DNA of 64,000 nt. It comes from Kineosporia aurantiaca JCM 3230. GTDB lineage: Bacteria > Actinomycetota > Actinomycetes > Actinomycetales > Kineosporiaceae. The position numbers and the translations under genes were made by a program. Location of the stretch: assembly GCA_000719025.1 (NCBI GenBank), contig JODP01000005.1:310001-374000 (forward strand), written 5' to 3'. Of this stretch, positions 50,975 through 59,039 are shown piece after piece. A model generated the notes under the pieces. That model had not been told where the DNA came from. It saw nothing but the letters and a program-made list of their open reading frames with translations, and did no database searches. Position 1 is the stretch's first letter. Every line of letters begins with the position of its first letter.

Positions 50975-51915
50975 GCCCGGCGCTCGACGAGGCCGCCGCC
51001 GAGCTGTACGCGGTCGAGCCGGGCCGGTTCACCGCCGAGCGCACCCGCCTTACGAGCGAGGCGCGCTCGGCCGGAGACCCAGACACGGCGAAGGCCATCG
51101 GCGAGCTACGGCGTCCCACCACCTCGGCCTGGCTGGTCAACCAGCTGGTCCGAGGCGAGCAGGACGCCGGCGACGAGGTCGAGCGCCTCGACCAGCTGGG
51201 CCGGGAGCTCCGCGAAGCCCAGGCCGCTCTGGACGCGGTGCGGATGCGGGAGCTCACCAAGCAACGGCATCAGCTCGTCGATGCACTGGTGCGTCGAGCA
51301 GACGACGTGGCCGCCGAGGCGGGCCAGAAGGTCAGCGCAGCCGTCCGCCGTGAACTGGAGGACACGCTCGCAGCAGCGGTGGCCGACGAACAGGCATCGT
51401 GGGCGGTGATGTCCGGCCGCCTGACCCGCGCCCTCACCTACGCGGGCTTCGGCGAAGTGGACATCACCGAAGCCACGGCCACTCCGCTCAGGCAATCAAA
51501 ACTGGCGCCCAAGACCAACCCAAGCACCAAGGCCGGCACAGACACCAAGCCCGAAACCAAAGCCACTACCAGTCACCGCACCGCGGACACCGCCAAAGCC
51601 GAAAAGCAGGCCGCCCGGCGAACTCAGGCCGAACAGCTGGTAACCCAGGCCCGCGCCGACCTGGATACCGCCGAGGAATCCCTCCGCCAAAAGGAACACG
51701 AACTCGACGAGGCCAGGTCCGAACAAGCAGACCTCCAGACCCGGCTCGACGAACTCCAGGCCGAAGTGGTCGCCGTCCGCCGAAAACTCGATGCCGGCGA
51801 CCGCCGGGTGTCCCACGCCGAACGAGACGTCCAGCGGGAGGAGCGGCAGCTGAAAGACGCCACCAAAGCGCTGAACCGGGCCGAAGCAGCCCTGGACCGC
51901 CTCGACCCAACCTAG
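50971..51915 (+). CDS. Conserved-looking coiled-coil protein, function unknown
   Basis: A protein of 314 residues. I do not recognise a named domain. Residues 1-165 form a helical N-terminal region (FTAERTRLTSEARSAGDPDTAKAIGELRRPTTSAWLVNQLVR is its most distinctive part). A Lys/Thr/Pro linker covers about 170-210. Residues about 210-312 form a long heptad-rich coiled coil (AEKQAARRTQAEQLVTQARADLDTAEESLRQKEHELDEA). The GTG at 50971 overlaps the sigma-factor stop as GTGA, so it is translationally coupled to that gene and may act with it. A structural or adaptor role is possible. Confidence 0.75.
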   Translation: MSPALDEAAAELYAVEPGRFTAERTRLTSEARSAGDPDTAKAIGELRRPTTSAWLVNQLVRGEQDAGDEVERLDQLGRELREAQAALDAVRMRELTKQRHQLVDALVRRADDVAAEAGQKVSAAVRRELEDTLAAAVADEQASWAVMSGRLTRALTYAGFGEVDITEATATPLRQSKLAPKTNPSTKAGTDTKPETKATTSHRTADTAKAEKQAARRTQAEQLVTQARADLDTAEESLRQKEHELDEARSEQADLQTRLDELQAEVVAVRRKLDAGDRRVSHAERDVQREERQLKDATKALNRAEAALDRLDPT

Positions 51916-51920
51916 CTCGA

Positions 51921-53744
51921 TCAGGGCTCGTAGTCGTCGTGAAGAACAACCCGAGAGAACTCGATCGACTCCGACAGCCGCCAGAAGTGCAGACGCCGAG
52001 CGGCGGGAGCGTTCCGTTGCAACGCGACGCGGAAGCAAGCAGCGCCGTCCTCGCGCCGTACCGCCTGGTCGTTGCCACCAAGCCCGGCCCTCAGCGCATG
52101 CATCTGCCGCCCGGCAGACGTCCCGGCCAACCCGGTCAGGACCTCCACCGCCACATCAACGACCTTGCCGCGTTCTACGCCGGCTGTCTCCTCCAGCGTC
52201 GTCAGGAAACTCGGCCCCAGAACATAGACGGCAAGAGGCCGCGAAGCCTTCTCCCCCGCCGGAATTCGTCGTGCCCAGCAGACCGAGACATCGAACCGGA
52301 AGCGCTCTTCAGCATCAGCGAAAAGGTCCGCCGAAGCCAACGTCTCACGATGATCGCGCTGTGCTCCCTTGCGATTACGCCGACGCAGCCGTTCCACCTC
52401 GCGCCGCGATTCCTCCAGCAGCCAATGTTTACCCGCAAGAGCCGCCTCCAAGTGCTGCAACTCCAGCGTGGAAGAACGCAGTTCCTGCTCCAGCCGGGCC
52501 TTCTCGACCAGCGCGACCTGCATCCTCGCCCGGGCCGACTCGAGCGCCCGCTGCGTGGTCTGCAGCGCCTCCTTGCGCACCGGCCGTTCCAGCACCTGCA
52601 CCGCTCGCGTAGCCAAGAGCGCCGGTGACGGGCGCGGCCGCACCGGCACCCCGTTGCGGATCTCAGCCACCTCGCTGACCTGCAGGGCATCGTTCTTCTC
52701 GAGGTAACTAGGGACGCTCAGACGCACCTTCGGCGGCACGGTCGGCAAGGGCCGGGGACCCTCCGAAGCCCGCTGGACATCGTCCAAAATCACCACTGGA
52801 GCCTGGGGCGCACCCAAGGACAACCACCCAGGCCCACCCGGCAAAACCGCCAGTGAACGCACGGGCGCATCGTCTTCCACGTCCACGATGCTCAGCGAGG
52901 CCCCACTGGACCCCACCCGAACCGGCACCACCTCGCCCTCCGACAACAGGTCCCGAAGGTCCTCCGCCGAATCGTCAGTCACCCGGGCCCGCGGAACCGA
53001 GGCCGCAATCCCCGGCAGCAGGGCGATCTCGCAGCTCGCCGACTCGACCGAACCAACCCGGCCAAGCAGCACCTCCCCCTCGGCGACCTCCGACAGCCGC
53101 TCCCCCGGCGACGCCAGCATCCCGGAGACGTCCAGCCGACGTGATCTTTCGTCGTAGACCCCGCGAACCTCCATGCCCCGCTCGAACAACCGCTCGGAGG
53201 CAACCCCCGAGCAGAGCAATCCCACCTGAATCGTGGCGTATCGCCCGTCGACCAAATTTACCATCGCCTGGGACGGATTCGGGCACCCAGCAACGATTCC
53301 CGCGATCTCCGGCAGGGCCGCATGGCTGGACGAACCGAGCGGCATCGCGAGCACGCCGGCCACCGAGGCCGCCTTCAGCCCGTCCTCCAGCAGCCGCTCG
53401 GTGGCGATCAGGCCCTCGGCCTCGGAGTGGGCGAAACGCAGCTTGGACCGGCGCAGGTCATGTACCCATTCCAGACCGACCGGATACACCCGCCCGGCTC
53501 CGCCGTAAACCTGGGTCAGCTCGGGCATGCCCCTTGAGAAGGACCAGGAGGCCGAGGGTTCGCCGATCAGATAGACATCAACCAGCCCGTCCAGCTCGGT
53601 GGCCAGCCGATCGGCGTCGATGTACGGCCGGGTAGCCCCGCGCGCCGTGGTCACCACCATGGTCGGCCGGGTCCGCCCGGGCCGGTTGAGCTCCTCGGCC
53701 AGCTCCTCGGCCCTTCTCGGCCCGGTGATCCTCTGAGCCCCCAC
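51921..53744 (-). CDS. S1-like/coiled-coil protein of unknown function
   Basis: A protein of 607 residues. The N-terminal part (about 28-155) has VVTTARGATRPYIDADRL, WSFSRGMPELTQVYGGAGRVYPV and a mixed fold I cannot place. Residues about 222-280 (GEVLLGRVGSVESASCEIALLPG and GEVVPVRVG) look like a degenerate S1/OB nucleic-acid-binding domain. Residues about 395-460 are a basic coiled coil. The last 130 residues form a separate domain with AVEVLTGLAGTSAGRQMHALRAG and RRLHFWRLSESIEFSRVVLHDDYEP. The GTG at 53744 follows AAAAGGAGGTG at good spacing; a longer frame to 54188 is rejected. It ends 5 bp from the convergent coiled-coil gene and is divergent from a phage-like small gene. Confidence 0.7.
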   Translation of the reverse strand: MGAQRITGPRRAEELAEELNRPGRTRPTMVVTTARGATRPYIDADRLATELDGLVDVYLIGEPSASWSFSRGMPELTQVYGGAGRVYPVGLEWVHDLRRSKLRFAHSEAEGLIATERLLEDGLKAASVAGVLAMPLGSSSHAALPEIAGIVAGCPNPSQAMVNLVDGRYATIQVGLLCSGVASERLFERGMEVRGVYDERSRRLDVSGMLASPGERLSEVAEGEVLLGRVGSVESASCEIALLPGIAASVPRARVTDDSAEDLRDLLSEGEVVPVRVGSSGASLSIVDVEDDAPVRSLAVLPGGPGWLSLGAPQAPVVILDDVQRASEGPRPLPTVPPKVRLSVPSYLEKNDALQVSEVAEIRNGVPVRPRPSPALLATRAVQVLERPVRKEALQTTQRALESARARMQVALVEKARLEQELRSSTLELQHLEAALAGKHWLLEESRREVERLRRRNRKGAQRDHRETLASADLFADAEERFRFDVSVCWARRIPAGEKASRPLAVYVLGPSFLTTLEETAGVERGKVVDVAVEVLTGLAGTSAGRQMHALRAGLGGNDQAVRREDGAACFRVALQRNAPAARRLHFWRLSESIEFSRVVLHDDYEP

Positions 53745-53865
53745 GCCGCACCTCCTTTTGCTCCCCTTCCGCACCATCGGCGCGCGGCTCGGCCCACTGA
53801 AGATGCGGGCCCGGAGGCAAGCGGGATGCTCGCCTCGACACACGAACGACAGGAAGGAGCTCACC

Positions 53866-54231
53866 ATGTCAGTCACCGCGTTCAAGGACCTGCCCCTGGC
53901 CGACCGGGACCACGAGTGGACCGGATCCGCCGCCGAGAAGCGGGTCCGGGCCTGGGCTGATGCCACAGACGAGCCGAACGAGAAGTACCGCGACGCGCAC
54001 GTCTGGTACGACAGCGACAAGAAGCAGAACTTCACCGCGTACAAGCTGCTGATCGCGGACGTGGTGGACGGCAAACTGGTCGTCGTGCCACGCGCGGTGA
54101 TGGCCGCGGGAGCGATCATGCAGGGCGGACACGGCGGCATCGACCTGCCGAAGAACGACATCGACCGGGTCAAGAGCCACCTCGCCAAGTACTACGCGAA
54201 GATGGACGACACCGCCCCCTGGGACCGCTGA
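53866..54231 (+). CDS. Small phage-related-like protein
   Basis: A protein of 121 residues. RVRAWADATDEPNEKYRDAHVWYD, FTAYKLLIADVVDGKLVVVPRAVMAAGAIMQGGHGGIDLPK and VKSHLAKYYAKM resemble a domain I know from phage head-related and prophage proteins, including the ADVVDGKL and VPRAVMAAGA segments. As a free-standing protein its function is unknown. The ATG at 53866 has AGGAAGGAG at good spacing. It is divergent from the S1-like gene and convergent with the UbiA gene. No other phage genes are nearby. Confidence 0.75.
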   Translation: MSVTAFKDLPLADRDHEWTGSAAEKRVRAWADATDEPNEKYRDAHVWYDSDKKQNFTAYKLLIADVVDGKLVVVPRAVMAAGAIMQGGHGGIDLPKNDIDRVKSHLAKYYAKMDDTAPWDR

Positions 54232-54246
54232 ACCCAGGTCCGGAAC

Positions 54247-55095
54247 TTAGGCAGTCACCAGGAATCCGGCCACCACCAGCGCGACCGCGGCCAGAGTGAG
54301 GCGGAACGCGGCCGGCCCACCCGGAACCCCGACCCGCCCGACCGCCCCGGCAAGCCCCAACCCAACCCCGGCGAGCAGCAGCAGAACCGCCAGAACCTGC
54401 CTCAGCAGACCGGTTCCGTCGGCAGTGAGCACGCCGAACAACAGCCCGGCAGCGGCCAGTGCGATCAGGATCGCCATCACGGTGAGCGACCGCGCAGGCC
54501 CCAGCCGCTGCGGGAGCCCTCGAACTCCGGTCAGCGCATCCGCCTCGGCATCGCCGACGGTGTTGGCGAAATGCGCGCCCGCGCCGAGCAGGGCCGCGGA
54601 CACGACGGTGGAGACCGGCGGAGCGTCGCCGAGCACTGCGAGCGAGGCGATGACCGGCAGCAGACCGAACGAGATGACATACGGAAGCGGGCTGATCCAG
54701 GTGCTTTTCAGACCGGCGTTGTAGCCGACCGCGCTGAGCAGGGCGATCAGGTGCCAGAAGCCGGCGTGGTCGGCCAGCCGCCAGGAGAGCAGCACCGCCC
54801 CGGCCGCCGCCAGACACGCCGCCGCCTCGACGAACCGGGCCGGAACCCGCCCGGCGGTGATCGGCTTGTCCAGCCGCCCGGCGATCCGGTCCCGCTCGGC
54901 GTCATACGCGTCGTTGGACCAGCCCACGCAGAGCTGACCAGCCAGGATGGCCACGCCGACACCCAGGGCCCGGACGAAACCATCGAGCGTGAGCCCATTC
55001 TGAACGGCTAATGCATAGGCCGTGGCAAACAGCGTGACGGCAAAACCCGGGAGCGGGTGCGAGGCGTCGATCAGCCCCCGGATCATCCGGATCAT
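54247..55095 (-). CDS. UbiA family prenyltransferase
   Basis: An integral membrane protein of 282 residues with about eight to nine helices. The first Asp-rich motif is NDAYDAERDRIAGRLDKPI (N-D-x3-D, about 61-79). The second reads NTVGDAEADALTGVRGLPQRLG (D-x3-D, about 178-199). These motifs bind Mg-prenyl diphosphate. The family attaches prenyl chains to aromatic or other acceptors (menaquinone, heme A, decaprenyl-phosphoribose). The acceptor cannot be told. It overlaps the TetR gene by four bases and follows it in one unit. Confidence 0.9.
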   Translation of the reverse strand: MIRMIRGLIDASHPLPGFAVTLFATAYALAVQNGLTLDGFVRALGVGVAILAGQLCVGWSNDAYDAERDRIAGRLDKPITAGRVPARFVEAAACLAAAGAVLLSWRLADHAGFWHLIALLSAVGYNAGLKSTWISPLPYVISFGLLPVIASLAVLGDAPPVSTVVSAALLGAGAHFANTVGDAEADALTGVRGLPQRLGPARSLTVMAILIALAAAGLLFGVLTADGTGLLRQVLAVLLLLAGVGLGLAGAVGRVGVPGGPAAFRLTLAAVALVVAGFLVTA

Positions 55096-55835
55096 CCGGC
55101 CCGCTCAATCAACGCGCCGATACCGTCCAGCGCCCGGTCCAGCCCGAACCGCAGTTCCAGCCAGAGCGCGTCCGGCTCCGGCGGATCGTCCTCCAGCGCC
55201 CCCTCGGTCAGCGCCCGGGCCAGCGCCGGGAACCGCCCGTCCCCGACCACCTGCCCCATCACCCGGGAGAACATGGCCGTCGCGGCCTCGGCGCCGGCCC
55301 CCATGTCCTGCTCCAGAATCGCGTATCCCCGCACCAGGTTGCTGATCAGCAGGATCGACGAGAGCTTCTGCGTCTCGTTCAGCCCGGTCGCGGCCAGATG
55401 ACGGAGACCGTGTTCCATCCACATCACCTGGTTCGGCAACGGCGGCAGCGTGGTGATCGGAACCCGCAGCGACCATGGGCGCTTTCGGTAGGCCGCCAGC
55501 AGGCCCATCCCCCAGGCGTCCAGTCCCTCGCGCCACGGCATCGCCTCGGTCAACTTCACCGGAGGAGCGCCCAGCGCCTCGTCCACCATCAGGATCAGCA
55601 ACTCGTCCTTGTTGCCGACGTGCCGGTAGAGCGCCATCGCGGTGACCCCGACCTCGGCCGCAACCTTGCTCATCGAAACCGCCCCCAGGCCGTCCGCATC
55701 CGCCAGGCGCACCCCCGCCTCCACGATGTCCCTCAGGCTGACGCTCGGCCGCGGCCCTTTGACCGGCCGGACCCGCAGGCCCCAGGCCTCCGCGATCGCC
55801 GTCGGCACCGCGATCTGCGCCTCGTCGTCCGCCAT
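55092..55835 (-). CDS. TetR family transcriptional regulator (TetR_C-type)
   Basis: A protein of 247 residues. The helix-turn-helix is at about 31-75: SLRDIVEAGVRLADADGLGAVSMSKVAAEVGVTAMALYRHVGNKDEL. The C-terminus is the TetR_C type found in regulators beside drug exporters. It is divergent from a DrrAB-type ABC exporter with direct repeats in the gap, so repression of the exporter is likely. The ubiA gene downstream overlaps by four bases and may share its regulation. Confidence 0.9.
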   Translation of the reverse strand: MADDEAQIAVPTAIAEAWGLRVRPVKGPRPSVSLRDIVEAGVRLADADGLGAVSMSKVAAEVGVTAMALYRHVGNKDELLILMVDEALGAPPVKLTEAMPWREGLDAWGMGLLAAYRKRPWSLRVPITTLPPLPNQVMWMEHGLRHLAATGLNETQKLSSILLISNLVRGYAILEQDMGAGAEAATAMFSRVMGQVVGDGRFPALARALTEGALEDDPPEPDALWLELRFGLDRALDGIGALIERAG

Positions 55836-55872
55836 GACGCCACCTTCTCACCTCTTGCCCGGATCGGCTTTT

Positions 55873-55906
55873 ACAGTTTATGGTCTACACAGTTTACCGC
55901 GTACAC
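55873..55906. promoter_or_regulatory. Direct repeat ACAGTTTA-N5-TACAC, candidate TetR site
   Basis: The pattern ACAGTTTA-N5-TACAC occurs at 55873-55890 and 55889-55906, with a period of 16 bases. It lies in the AT-richer gap between the TetR gene and the ABC exporter gene, and ends just before the exporter's AAAAGGGG ribosome site. It is probably an operator or part of the promoter. Confidence 0.5.
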
Positions 55907-55919
55907 AAAAGGGGATGCG

Positions 55920-56867
55920 ATGACCGGCACCGCGATCAGCGCCCGCGGCCTGACCAAGCGTTACGGCGACCGAACCGTCCTGAGGGACCTCGATCTCGAG
56001 GTCCCCACGGGCTCGGTCTTTGCCCTGCTCGGCCCGAACGGCGCCGGCAAGACCACCACCGTGCGCATCCTGGCCACGCTGTCCGCCCCCGATGACGGGC
56101 GGGCGAGCGTGAACTTGCTGGATGTGGTCACCCAGCGCCGCCAGGTCCGGCGCACGATCAGCCTGACCGGGCAGTACGCGGCCCTGGACGAACTTCAGAC
56201 CGGGGCCGAGAACCTCCGGATGATCGGAGCGCTGGCCGGTCTGAACCGGGCCCAGGCCCGGCTGCTGGCCACTGAACTTCTCGACCAACTGGACCTGACC
56301 GAGGCGTCGGGACGCCGCGTCCTTACTTACTCCGGAGGCATGCGCCGGCGCCTCGACCTGGCCGCCGGACTGTTACGTCGTCCGGCCGTGATGTTCCTCG
56401 ACGAGCCCACCACGGGTCTCGATCCGCGAAGCCGGGAACAGCTCTGGCGGGTGATCGGCGAGGTCGCCGCGAGCGGCACCACGGTGTTCCTGACCACCCA
56501 GTACCTGGAGGAGGCGGACCGGCTGGCCGACCGCATCGCGATCGTCGATCACGGCCGGCTGGTCGTCGAGGGCACTCCCAGCGAGCTGAAGCAGCAGGTC
56601 GGAGGGGAACTGCTGCTCGTCACGCTGATCGATCACCCGGCCTTCGAGCAGGTTCGGGCGATGGCTCCAAAGGGCACGATTGATGACGCCGAAAAGCTCA
56701 CCTTGACGCTGCCGGTCACCGGAGAGGCCGCCGAGATCCGCCGTCAGCTGGACCTTCTCGATCCGCACCAGACCCTGATCCGGCACTTCGGGCTGCACCG
56801 TCCCGACCTCGACGACGTGTTCTTCGCCTTCACAAGAACCAGCCAGAAGGAGACCGCAGATGTCTGA
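55920..56867 (+). CDS. Drug-exporter ABC ATP-binding protein (DrrA-like)
   Basis: A protein of 315 residues. Walker A is LGPNGAGKTTTVRIL (about 38-52), the signature TYSGGMRRRLDLAAGL, Walker B AVMFLDEPTTGLDPRSR, and the H-loop region FLTTQYLEEADRLADRIAIVDHGRLVVEGTP has Gln in place of the usual His. That substitution and the FDPHQTLIRHFGLHRPDLDDVFF-like C-terminus are typical of DrrA-type daunorubicin-resistance ATPases. The ATG at 55920 has AAAAGGGG. It overlaps the permease gene by eight bases. Confidence 0.92.
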   Translation: MTGTAISARGLTKRYGDRTVLRDLDLEVPTGSVFALLGPNGAGKTTTVRILATLSAPDDGRASVNLLDVVTQRRQVRRTISLTGQYAALDELQTGAENLRMIGALAGLNRAQARLLATELLDQLDLTEASGRRVLTYSGGMRRRLDLAAGLLRRPAVMFLDEPTTGLDPRSREQLWRVIGEVAASGTTVFLTTQYLEEADRLADRIAIVDHGRLVVEGTPSELKQQVGGELLLVTLIDHPAFEQVRAMAPKGTIDDAEKLTLTLPVTGEAAEIRRQLDLLDPHQTLIRHFGLHRPDLDDVFFAFTRTSQKETADV

Positions 56868-57624
56868 CCTGACCGCCCCGTTCGTCCCTGCTTTCACACT
56901 CACCGGCCGCACCCTGCGTCTTTCCCGGCGCAACATCGAGGCTCTCAGCGTCTCCCTGATCCTCCCCGTCATGCTGATGCTCGTCTTCGTCTACCTGTTC
57001 GGCGGCGCACTGCAGACCGGCACCAAGTACGTCACCTACGTAGTTCCCGGCGTGCTCCTGCTCTGTTCCGGGTTCGGCGCATCGCTCACCGCGGCCTCCG
57101 TCAGCCATGACATGGCTGGGGGCATCATCGACCGCTTTCGATCAATGGACGTCGGGGGCACGTCATTCTTGTTGAGTCACGTGGTTGCCAGCGTGGTTCG
57201 GAACATCGTCTCCACCGCCGTCGTGCTGGGCGTAGCCGTAGCCATTGGCTTCCGACCCCACACCACCCCGCTCCGCGCCTTGGCCGCCGCCGGGGTACTG
57301 CTCGCCTTCGTGCTCGCCGTGTCCTGGTTGTCCGCGGTGGCCGGTCTGATCGCGAGGACTCCGGAAGCAGCCAGCGGTTTCACCTTCGTCCCGATGTTCC
57401 TGCCCTACGCCAGCAGCGCGTTCGTCCCGATCGGCACAATGCCCGACTGGCTGCGAGGCTTTGCCGAACATCAGCCGGTGACGCCGGTGGTCGAGAGTCT
57501 GCGCGGGCTGCTGCTCGACACCGGGGTAGGGAACAACATCTGGATCGCGCTGAGCTGGAGCGTAGGTCTGCTGGCCATTGGCGTGGCGCTGTCCGGTGTG
57601 TTGTTCCGGCGCCGCTCGGCCTGA
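56860..57624 (+). CDS. ABC-2 type permease (DrrB-like)
   Basis: A membrane protein of 254 residues with six helices. The N-terminal LTGRTLRLSRRNIEALSVSLILPVMLMLVFVYLFGGAL and the central GGIIDRFRSMDVGGTSFLLSHVV are typical of DrrB-like ABC-2 transporters. It also has the C-terminal FVPIGTMPDWLRGFAEHQPVTPVVESLRGLLL. It works with the preceding ATPase to pump a hydrophobic compound out of the cell, probably a drug or secondary metabolite. Confidence 0.92.
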   Translation: MSDLTAPFVPAFTLTGRTLRLSRRNIEALSVSLILPVMLMLVFVYLFGGALQTGTKYVTYVVPGVLLLCSGFGASLTAASVSHDMAGGIIDRFRSMDVGGTSFLLSHVVASVVRNIVSTAVVLGVAVAIGFRPHTTPLRALAAAGVLLAFVLAVSWLSAVAGLIARTPEAASGFTFVPMFLPYASSAFVPIGTMPDWLRGFAEHQPVTPVVESLRGLLLDTGVGNNIWIALSWSVGLLAIGVALSGVLFRRRSA

Positions 57625-57643
57625 ACACTTCGGCCCGACCCAG

Positions 57644-57649
57644 TACCGT
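57644..57649 (+). promoter_or_regulatory. Possible -10 box for a leaderless YfcE-type transcript
   Basis: TACCGT lies 6 bases before the GTG at 57656 and no ribosome site is seen. This spacing fits a transcript that begins at the start codon. It is weak evidence on its own; the same arrangement is clearer at orn and the PrsW-type gene. Confidence 0.3.
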
Positions 57650-57655
57650 CGGATC

Positions 57656-58177
57656 GTGCCCCAAAAGCTGCTCGTCATCTCCGACACGCACCTGCCCAAA
57701 CGCGGTCACGACCTACCCCCGGAAGTCTGGTCTGCCGTGACCGACGCCGATGTGGTCTTCCACGCCGGTGACTGGGTGGCCGAGTCGCTGCTGGACAAGC
57801 TGGAACGAAGGGCCAAGCAGGTGGTGGGCGTCTGGGGTAACAACGACGGGCCGGGACTACGTCGTCGGCTTCCGGAGGTGGCTCGGGTCGAGGTGGAGGG
57901 CATCCGGATCGCCATGGTGCATGAGACCGGCCAGTCCGAAGGCCGGGAAAAGCGCTGCGACAAAGCCTATCCAGACACCGACGTGTTGTTCTTCGGCCAC
58001 AGCCATATCCCTTGGGACACCACTACCCCGAACGGCCTTCGCCTGCTCAACCCCGGCTCCCCGACCGACCGCCGCAAGCAGCCCGACCACACCTACCTAA
58101 CCGCGGTGGCGGAGGACGGCGAGCTCCACGACGTCGTCCTCCACCGAATCCCGCCCAAGGCTGTAAACCATGGCTGA
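57656..58177 (+). CDS. YfcE/MJ0936-type metallophosphoesterase
   Basis: A protein of 173 residues. The motifs are LVISDTHLPKRG (DxH), VVFHAGDWV (GD), VWGNNDGPG (GNND), MVHETG (H) and LFFGHSHIPW (GHxH). This is the small YfcE group of Mn-dependent phosphodiesterases, whose natural substrate is usually unknown. The GTG at 57656 is used, since the 26 codons before it are rare-looking and overlap the permease. The gene overlaps the DUF72 gene by eight bases. Confidence 0.87.
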   Translation: MPQKLLVISDTHLPKRGHDLPPEVWSAVTDADVVFHAGDWVAESLLDKLERRAKQVVGVWGNNDGPGLRRRLPEVARVEVEGIRIAMVHETGQSEGREKRCDKAYPDTDVLFFGHSHIPWDTTTPNGLRLLNPGSPTDRRKQPDHTYLTAVAEDGELHDVVLHRIPPKAVNHG

Positions 58178-59039
58178 CGTACGGATCGGCATCTCGGGTT
58201 GGCGTTACCCACCCTGGCGCGGCACGTTCTACCCCAAGGGCCTCACTCAGGCCCGCGAGCTGGAATACGCCTCTCAGCACCTGAACTCGATCGAGATCAA
58301 CGGCTCGTTCTACGCGTTACAACGCCCGTCCAGCTACCGCCAGTGGGCCGCACAGACCCCGGACGACTTCATCTTCGCGGTAAAAGGATCCCGCTTCATC
58401 ACCCACATGAAGCGCCTCAAGGACATCGACGCCCCGCTCGCGACCTTCCTCGCCAGCGGCCTACTCGCTCTCGGCCCCAAACTCGGCCCGATGCTCTGGC
58501 AACTCCCACCCACCATGGCCTACGACCCGAACCTGCTCGGCCCGTTCCTGGACAAGCTGCCCCGGAGCACCGAAGAGGCGGCCCGCATAGCCAGGAAGCA
58601 CGACGGCAAACTGAAGGACGACCAAGTGGTCACCGACACGGACGCGGACCGTCCCCTGCGCCACGCGCTCGAGGTCCGTCACCCCAGCTTCGCCGACGCG
58701 GGCCTGGTCAAACTGCTCCGAGACCACAACGTAGCCCTGGTGATCGCCGACTCGGCCGGCAAGTTCCCGGTGCTGGAAGACGTCACGGCCGACTTCGTCT
58801 ACGCCCGCCTGCACGGCGAGGACGAGCTCTACGTCAGCGGTTATGACGCCGCGAGTCTGGACCGATGGGCCGCGCGCGTGCGCCAATGGCGCTCCGGCCG
58901 AATCCGAAAGACGCCGAACACCATCACCTCGCTTCCCTCCAGCAAGGCCGCCCGCGACGTGTTCGTCTATTTCGACAACGACGCAAAGGTCCGAGCCCCC
59001 TACGACGCAATGGCTTTGGCGGAACGCCTAAGCCATTAG
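58170..59039 (+). CDS. DUF72 family protein
   Basis: A protein of 289 residues. The family begins with a TIM-barrel segment IGISGWRYPPWRGTFYPKGL, then YASQHLNSIEINGSFYALQRPSSYRQWAAQTPDDFIFAVKGSRFITH, LGPKLGPMLWQLPPTM, ALEVRHPSF and VYARLHGEDELY. DUF72 has no firmly known biochemical role; it is common beside nucleic-acid or repair genes. The start overlaps the YfcE gene, and its end overlaps the convergent SDR gene by 12 bases. Confidence 0.9.
   Translation: MADVRIGISGWRYPPWRGTFYPKGLTQARELEYASQHLNSIEINGSFYALQRPSSYRQWAAQTPDDFIFAVKGSRFITHMKRLKDIDAPLATFLASGLLALGPKLGPMLWQLPPTMAYDPNLLGPFLDKLPRSTEEAARIARKHDGKLKDDQVVTDTDADRPLRHALEVRHPSFADAGLVKLLRDHNVALVIADSAGKFPVLEDVTADFVYARLHGEDELYVSGYDAASLDRWAARVRQWRSGRIRKTPNTITSLPSSKAARDVFVYFDNDAKVRAPYDAMALAERLSH

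Noticed and set aside
53745..54188. N-terminal extension of the S1-like protein
   Set aside because: It crosses the divergent phage-like gene, and the GTG at 53744 has a strong ribosome site.
51921..54231. A prophage
   Set aside because: Only one small phage-like gene is present, with no integrase, terminase, capsid or tail genes.
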